From the NCBI GenBank assembly GCA_016791285.1, contig JAEUMX010000218.1:1-19912 (forward strand): a stretch of DNA of 19,912 nucleotides, in the 5' to 3' direction. Origin of the DNA: Burkholderiales bacterium. GTDB lineage: Bacteria > Pseudomonadota > Gammaproteobacteria > Burkholderiales > JAEUMW01. Made by a program: the position numbers and the translations under genes. How positions within the stretch are numbered: the stretch's first letter is position 1; each line of letters opens with the position of its first letter. The notes beneath the pieces are model-generated. The model saw only the letters and a list, made by a program, of their open reading frames with translations. It was not told where the DNA came from and searched no databases. Shown here piece by piece: positions 15,376 to 19,912 of this stretch.

Positions 15376-16269
15376 ATGGAAAGCTCACAGACCTTCGTCG
15401 ATCTTCGCCAGGAGACCGCGTTGGCACGAGTACCCGGAGCCCTGTCGAGCAGCAAGTACCGGAAGATGAGTCCCATGCGGCGATGTCTGGCCGGGTCTGT
15501 GGCGACGGTCAATCCGCAATGCTGCTATGAACGAGCGATCTTCATCATCGGCCATATGCGCTGCGGATCGACCGCGCTGTCGAACGTGCTCTGCAGCCGG
15601 AACGATGTCTCCGGCTACGGAGAATCGCACATCCGGCATTGGCAACCTGGAGCGCTCGGCTGGCTGGTGCTGAAGCAGTGGCGGCGCCGGCAGTGGAAGC
15701 CGCGGGCGCGGCATCTCTTCGACAAGATTCTGCATTCCTATTTCGATGTCGAAGCCGGCCCCGAATTCTTCCGCGCCAGGGCGATTTTCATGGTGCGCAG
15801 TCCGACCGAGACGATTCCTTCCATCCGCAGGCTGTACGAGTCGATCGGCTCGAACAAATACGGCTCCGATCACGAAGCAGCAAACTACTACGCCGAGCGC
15901 CTGTGGACGATGCTGGAGCTCTGGCAGCGCTTCGCACCAGAGCGGCGTGCGGGCGTGTCGCACGGGGCGCTGACAGCAAATCCCGACACGGAGCTCGCCC
16001 GCATCGGCGGTCAGCTCGGGTTGAACCCGCCACTGACCAACACCTATCGCCGTTCGCGCGTAGCTGCGGAAGCCGGTGTCGGTGACCCGCTGTCTTCGCA
16101 CAGATTCGATCGCATCGTCGCTGCGAGCACGGCGACCACGGTGTCGGAGCAGCAGAAGCCCGACCTGCCAGCGGATCGGATTTGGGAGCTCAACGCGCTG
16201 TACGCGCGGTGTCTCGCTGCCTTTGGCCAGGCCCTGACCTGCCCATCGCCGCTGCCTCCGACCTCATGA
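15376..16269 (+). CDS. Sulfotransferase family protein (PAPS-dependent)
   Basis: A 297-residue cytoplasmic protein of sulfotransferase type, which would move sulfate from PAPS to a sugar hydroxyl. The nucleotide-binding P-loop-like site is FIIGHMRCGSTALSNVL (56-72), the 5'-phosphosulfate loop, following a beta strand (YERAIF). The 3'-phosphate site is likely AIFMVRSPTETIPSI (136-150), with R141 and S149 in the typical R-x7-S spacing. YGESHIRHW (81-89) between them fits sulfotransferases seen in bacterial polysaccharide loci. The N-terminal 50 residues and C-terminal PSPLPPTS tail are not conserved in any way I recognise. It is the last gene of the locus, downstream of the acyltransferase by 13 nt. 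Sulfation of the EPS is plausible but the substrate is an inference; PAPS synthesis genes are not in the window. Confidence 0.82.
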   Translation: MESSQTFVDLRQETALARVPGALSSSKYRKMSPMRRCLAGSVATVNPQCCYERAIFIIGHMRCGSTALSNVLCSRNDVSGYGESHIRHWQPGALGWLVLKQWRRRQWKPRARHLFDKILHSYFDVEAGPEFFRARAIFMVRSPTETIPSIRRLYESIGSNKYGSDHEAANYYAERLWTMLELWQRFAPERRAGVSHGALTANPDTELARIGGQLGLNPPLTNTYRRSRVAAEAGVGDPLSSHRFDRIVAASTATTVSEQQKPDLPADRIWELNALYARCLAAFGQALTCPSPLPPTS

Positions 16270-16468
16270 CGTTACTGTATCGCCCCGCCGGATTGTTCCG
16301 TTAGCCGCGCTGATTCGCGTGGCAGGCAAAGCTTCTACGAGACGTGCTTTGCTCACGACGACGCGGTGCCGCAATCGCAAGGCCCTGCTCCAGACCCACC
16401 CGCGCCGCCTCGCACACTTGCTGTTGGCGTGACGTCTATCTCGCTGCGGGTCGATCAGCAGAAAACGT
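16270..16468. other. Gap between converging transcription units
   Basis: These 199 bp separate the last polysaccharide gene (+) from the tautomerase gene (-). No credible coding frame is seen. An exact 7-bp inverted repeat, GCAAAGC at 16326-16332 and GCTTTGC at 16346-16352, has a 13-nt loop. A weaker nested pair (GACGT 16431-16435 with ACGTC 16465-16469, enclosing GCTG/CAGC) lies near the end of the tautomerase gene. Neither arm is followed by a T-run in either direction, so a factor-independent terminator is not shown. The gap is where termination of both units must happen if the assignments are right. Confidence 0.4.
16326..16352. repeat. 7-bp inverted repeat, possible weak bidirectional terminator
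   Basis: GCAAAGC and its exact reverse complement are separated by 13 nt in the convergent gap. The stem is short and not G/C-rich, and no U-tract follows on either strand. Rho-dependent or hairpin-assisted stopping is possible but not shown. Confidence 0.3.
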
Positions 16469-16849
16469 CTAGGTATGAATAAGCCGGCCACCTGCAAACG
16501 ACCAGTTCTCCCAGGCGGTCTCCTTGAAGCAGACCATCACGTGCTCGGGATTCAGACCCGCTGCTGACAGATCCCCCATGAGTTGCTCCAGAAACTTCTT
16601 CTTGACCTTGACGCTGCGACCCACGGACCAGAGGATCTCGATGAGCGCGAAGTCGCCGTTGCGCTCGGATGCGAGATCGGGGTAGCGCGGATCGAAACGG
16701 AAGTCGTCGGCATCCAGTTCGATGACCCGCTGGAACTTGTCCGTCGGGGGCACACCCGCCGAGACCAGCGCCGCGTGTACGGCATCGAGCACGGCGCTCT
16801 TGAACGCGCTGGACTTAGGTCTACGAACGGTGAGGGTAACGAGCGGCAT
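16469..16849 (-). CDS. Tautomerase family protein (4-oxalocrotonate tautomerase superfamily)
   Basis: A 126-residue cytoplasmic protein that starts MPLVTLTVRR, so Pro2 is available as the catalytic N-terminal amine that defines the tautomerase superfamily. The length and later segments fit the longer group of PF14552 rather than the 60-70 residue 4-OT enzymes: VHAALVSAGVPPTDKFQRVIELDADDF, then LIEILWSVGRSVKVKKKFLEQL, and finally ENWSFAGGRLIHT. The substrate is unknown. AAGGAG on the minus strand (16855-16860) is 5 nt before the ATG. It lies 55 nt downstream of the large oxidoreductase gene on the same strand and is probably co-transcribed with it, which hints at a shared catabolic role but proves nothing. 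Confidence 0.85.
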   Translation of the reverse strand: MPLVTLTVRRPKSSAFKSAVLDAVHAALVSAGVPPTDKFQRVIELDADDFRFDPRYPDLASERNGDFALIEILWSVGRSVKVKKKFLEQLMGDLSAAGLNPEHVMVCFKETAWENWSFAGGRLIHT

Positions 16850-16854
16850 GTTGT

Positions 16855-16860
16855 CTCCTT
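16855..16860 (-). promoter_or_regulatory. Ribosome binding site of the tautomerase gene
   Basis: AAGGAG on the minus strand, 5 nt before the ATG at 16849. It confirms the start that leaves proline as residue 2. Confidence 0.65.
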
Positions 16861-16904
16861 CGTATGGTCACGCATCGGGCGGGCAGCCTTCGCGTGTGCC
16901 GGGT

Positions 16905-19900
16905 CTACAGCAGCACCCGCTCGATTCCCCCGCTGTTGACTTTGGCCACGTACTCGCTCATCCAGTTCTCGCCGAGCAGGTGTTTCGCCATCTCCACCAC
17001 GATGTAGTCCGCCTCCGTCTTCGCGTCGTGGTCGAACCGCGAAAGTCCCTGCAGGCATGAAGGACAGGAAGTGAGGATCTTGACCGGGCCCGCGAACCCG
17101 TCCTCGCGCAGCGCCGCGGCGCCTTTCTCCATCTCCTCCTGCTTGCGGAAGCGCACCTGCGTCGAGACGTCGGGCCGCGTGACGGCGAGAGTGCCGGATT
17201 CGCCGCAGCAACGCTCGTTCAAGGTGACGTCCTGTCCCATCAGCCTGTTCACCACCTTGATCGGTTGATAGGTCTTCATGGGCGAGTGACAGGGATCGTG
17301 GTACATGTAGCGCACCCCGTTCACGTCTTCGAGCTTGAGGCCCTTCTCCAGCAGATACTCGTGGATGTCGAGCAGCCGGCAGCCGGGAAAGATGCGGTCG
17401 AATTCGTACTTGAGCAACTGGTCCATGCACGTGCCGCACGACACGATCACGGTCTTGATGTCGAGGTAGTTGAGCGTGTTCGCCACGCGATGAAACAGCA
17501 CGCGGTTCGCCGTCGTGATGGCCTGTCCCTTCACGGCCTGGCCCGCTGAGGTCTGCGGATACCCGCAGCACAGATAGCCGGGGGGCAGCACCGTCACCGC
17601 GCCGATGTGGAAAAGCATGGCCTGGGTCGCGAGGCCCACCTGCCCGAAGAGCCGCTCCGAGCCGCACCCCGGAAAATAGAAAACGGCGTCGGAGTCATCG
17701 TTCGCCTTGTGCGGGTCGCGGATGACGGGCACGACCGTCTTGTCCTCGATGTCGAGCAGGGCGCGCGCGGTGCGCTTCGGCAGGCCGCCGGGCATCGGCT
17801 TGTTGATGAAGTGGATGACCTGCGCCTGCAGCGGCGGGCGTCCTACCGTGGCCGGGGGATGTCGCGTCTGGTTGTTCACGAGCCGGAAGCGGCGCCCGAA
17901 CTCGTGGCCGATGCGCTGGGCACGGTAACCCCAGTCGATCATCACCTTCTTCACGAGCTTGATGGTGGCCGGGTCGGTCGCATTCAGGAAGAACATGGAC
18001 GCGCGGGCGCCCAGATTGCGCGGCCGCTTGCCGTGGCGGCGCAGGAAATTGCGCATCGCGATCGACACGTCGCCGAAATCGATGTCGACCGGACAGGGCG
18101 TCACGCACTTGTGGCAGACCGTGCAGTGGTCCGCCACGTCGCCGAACTCCGCGAAGTGCGCGAGCGAGACCCCGCGCCGGGTCTGTTCCTCGTAGAGGAA
18201 CGCCTCGATCAGCAGCGAGGTCGCGAGCACCTTGTTGCGCGGGCTGTACAGGAGGTTCGCGCGCGGCACGTGGGTGGAACAGACCGGCTTGCACTTGCCG
18301 CAACGCAGGCAGTCCTTGATCGAATCGGAAATGTCGCCGATCTCGGACTGCTCGAGGATGAGCGACTCGGCGCCGAGCAGATTGAAGGACGGCGTGTACG
18401 CATTGCGCAGATCCGCCGCGGGCAGGAGCTTGCCGCGGTTGAAGCGGCCTTCGGGGTCGACCTTGTTCTTGTACGCGACGAACTCCTCCAGCTCGGCGGG
18501 CTCGAGGTACTCGAGCTTCGTGATGCCGATGCCGTGCTCGCCGGAGATCACGCCACCGAGACCGCGCGCGAGCCGCATGATGCGTGCGACGGCGGCGTTC
18601 GCTTCCTGCAGCATGCCGTAGTCGTCGGAGTTGACCGGGATGTTCGTGTGCACGTTGCCGTCGCCCGCGTGCATGTGCAGCGCGATGAAGACGCGGCTCT
18701 TCAGCACGCGCCGGTGGATCGCAGCGCAGGCCTCCAGGGTCGGAGCGAATGCGCGCCCCATGAATATGTCCTGCAAGGGCGCGCGCACTTCCCGCTTCCA
18801 CGATACGCGCAGCGTGCGATCCTGCAGGATCGAGAACACCGTGCCGGGATGGCGCGCGAAGCTCGCGGCGTCGGCGCCGAACTGCACCGCGTAGTCGGCG
18901 AAGAAGCGCTCACAGGGCACGTCGAGGCCATCGAGCAACGCCTGCCAGCGCACGTGCGTCGCGAGCAGGAGCTCATTCGCCTGATCGACGCGACGCTCCA
19001 GCAGCTCGGGCGCCGCGATCGGCACGTCGTCCTGCGTGAGCGGCAGCTCGCCCGCGAAGAAACCCGCCAGCGCTTCCAGCAGTGCGAGCTTGTTGCGGAT
19101 CGAGAGCTCGATGTTGATGCGTTCGATGCCGTCGGTGTAGTCGCCCATGCGCGCGAGCGGGATCACCACGTCCTCGTTGATCTTGAACGCATTGGTGTGC
19201 TTGGCGATGGCGGCGGTGCGTGCGCGGTCGAGCCAGAACTTGCGGCGCGCCTCGGCGCTCACCGCGACGAAGCCCTCGCCGCTGCGCGCGTTGGCGATGC
19301 GCACGACGTGCGAGGCCGCTTCGCCCACCGCGCTGTCGTCCTCGCCCACGATGTCCGCCAGCAGCACCATCTTCGGCAGCCCCGCGCGCCGTGACTTGGT
19401 GGCGTAGCCGACCGCCTTCAGATAACGGTCGTCGAGGTGCTCGAGGCCTGCCAGGATGGCGCCGCCGGGACGCCGGTCGAGATAGTCCTTGATCTCCACG
19501 ATGGACGGCACGGCGTCGCGCGCCTGGCCGAAGAACTCGAGGCAGGCGGTGCGCACGTGCCGCGGCATGCGATGCAGGACGAACCGCGCCGAGGTGATGA
19601 TGCCGTCGCACCCCTCCTTCTGGATGCCGGGCAGCCCCGCGAGAAACTTGTCGGTGACGTCCTTGCCGAGGCCGGCCTTGCGGAATCGTGCGCCAGGGAT
19701 CTTCAGGATCTCGGCTGGTCCGCGCGCGGTTTTGCCGTCGGGGGCGAAGCGCTCGATGCGAAAGCGCGCCGAGGCGACATCGTGGATCTTGCCGAGGTTG
19801 TGGTCGAGACGCGTGACTTCCAGCCAGTCCGCGTCGGGCGTGACCATGCGCCACGACGCGAGATTGTCGAGCGCCGTGCCCCACAGCACCGCCTTCTTGC

Positions 19901-19912
19901 CACCCGCGTTCA
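16905..19912 (-). CDS. Large FAD-linked oxidase fused to iron-sulfur/CCG domains (GlcD+GlcF-like), N-terminus beyond the right edge
   Basis: About 1,002 residues are visible and the frame stays open to the last base ([11 protein letters not shown]...), so the start is outside. The fragment begins at the end of an FAD-binding PCMH domain. It continues through the FAD-oxidase C-terminal domain: [10 protein letters not shown] is at about 18650-18679 and SGEHGIG near 18525-18545. Next come two 4Fe-4S motifs, [11 protein letters not shown] (18279-18311) and [12 protein letters not shown] (18093-18125). Two cysteine-rich domains follow, with CCGYPQ (near 17560) and CCGESG (near 17200), as in GlcF/heterodisulfide-reductase-type subunits. 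It is therefore a single-chain version of a hydroxyacid dehydrogenase (lactate- or glycolate-type) that passes electrons from FAD through iron-sulfur centres, probably to the quinone pool. Similar giant proteins of about 1,300 residues, often with an N-terminal DUF3683, occur in betaproteobacteria. The substrate is not known from the sequence. Confidence 0.93.
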   Translation of the reverse strand, partial: NAGGKKAVLWGTALDNLASWRMVTPDADWLEVTRLDHNLGKIHDVASARFRIERFAPDGKTARGPAEILKIPGARFRKAGLGKDVTDKFLAGLPGIQKEGCDGIITSARFVLHRMPRHVRTACLEFFGQARDAVPSIVEIKDYLDRRPGGAILAGLEHLDDRYLKAVGYATKSRRAGLPKMVLLADIVGEDDSAVGEAASHVVRIANARSGEGFVAVSAEARRKFWLDRARTAAIAKHTNAFKINEDVVIPLARMGDYTDGIERINIELSIRNKLALLEALAGFFAGELPLTQDDVPIAAPELLERRVDQANELLLATHVRWQALLDGLDVPCERFFADYAVQFGADAASFARHPGTVFSILQDRTLRVSWKREVRAPLQDIFMGRAFAPTLEACAAIHRRVLKSRVFIALHMHAGDGNVHTNIPVNSDDYGMLQEANAAVARIMRLARGLGGVISGEHGIGITKLEYLEPAELEEFVAYKNKVDPEGRFNRGKLLPAADLRNAYTPSFNLLGAESLILEQSEIGDISDSIKDCLRCGKCKPVCSTHVPRANLLYSPRNKVLATSLLIEAFLYEEQTRRGVSLAHFAEFGDVADHCTVCHKCVTPCPVDIDFGDVSIAMRNFLRRHGKRPRNLGARASMFFLNATDPATIKLVKKVMIDWGYRAQRIGHEFGRRFRLVNNQTRHPPATVGRPPLQAQVIHFINKPMPGGLPKRTARALLDIEDKTVVPVIRDPHKANDDSDAVFYFPGCGSERLFGQVGLATQAMLFHIGAVTVLPPGYLCCGYPQTSAGQAVKGQAITTANRVLFHRVANTLNYLDIKTVIVSCGTCMDQLLKYEFDRIFPGCRLLDIHEYLLEKGLKLEDVNGVRYMYHDPCHSPMKTYQPIKVVNRLMGQDVTLNERCCGESGTLAVTRPDVSTQVRFRKQEEMEKGAAALREDGFAGPVKILTSCPSCLQGLSRFDHDAKTEADYIVVEMAKHLLGENWMSEYVAKVNSGGIERVLL

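Noticed and set aside
17607..19394. Long + strand open frame (595 codons) opposite the FAD/iron-sulfur gene
   Set aside because: Its protein is a monotonous Arg/Val/Asp/His/Glu-rich sequence with no domain, typical of the antisense shadow of a GC-rich gene. The minus-strand protein has complete family motifs.
1..19912. CRISPR arrays, tRNA or rRNA genes, insertion sequences
   Set aside because: No spaced direct repeats, no tRNA-like arms and no transposase-like protein were seen on either strand.

Overview
The window is about 20 kb of GC-rich DNA, apparently from a betaproteobacterium. That assignment is an inference from three things: the EpsF/EpsG-type chain-length pair, the style of the large fused FAD/iron-sulfur oxidoreductase at the right end, and the overall codon usage. 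It falls into two blocks that converge on a gap of about 200 bp.

Positions 1-16269, all on the + strand, are a Wzx/Wzy-type exopolysaccharide locus of 14 tightly packed genes. In order they are: a lipid-linked sugar transferase that starts the repeat unit (cut by the left edge); a GT4 glycosyltransferase; an EpsF-like chain-length protein; an EpsG-like tyrosine-kinase-family ATPase; an ExoA-like GT2; a second GT4; a secreted GH16 glycanase; a Wzy-like polymerase; a GT2; a Wzx-like flippase; a second GT2 related to the previous one; a polysaccharide pyruvyl transferase; a secreted SGNH hydrolase; a membrane acyltransferase-3; and a sulfotransferase (the cut gene plus 14 complete ones). Many junctions overlap by 1-11 nt (GTGA, ATGA, TGATG), which implies one transcript with translational coupling. 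The only larger gaps are about 100 bp before epsF and 80 bp before the pyruvyl transferase gene.

Read as a pathway, the initiating transferase loads the first sugar on undecaprenyl phosphate and up to five glycosyltransferases extend it. The flippase exports the unit, the polymerase with EpsF/EpsG sets chain length, and pyruvate, acyl and possibly sulfate groups decorate the product. The GH16 enzyme can trim it. The sugar composition cannot be read from the sequence. No exosortase, outer-membrane export protein or PEP-CTERM protein lies inside the window.

Positions 16469-19912, on the - strand, look like chromosomal metabolic genes: a tautomerase-family protein, and upstream of it a very large FAD-linked oxidase fused to an iron-sulfur/CCG-domain part (a GlcD plus GlcF-like fusion) whose N-terminus lies beyond the right edge. 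The two converging blocks probably mark the end of the polysaccharide locus. The points most worth a second look are the sulfotransferase, the altered ATP-binding motifs of EpsG, a GT4 with both EX7E glutamates replaced by arginine, the adjacent SGNH/acyltransferase pair, and the homologous GT2 genes that bracket the flippase.
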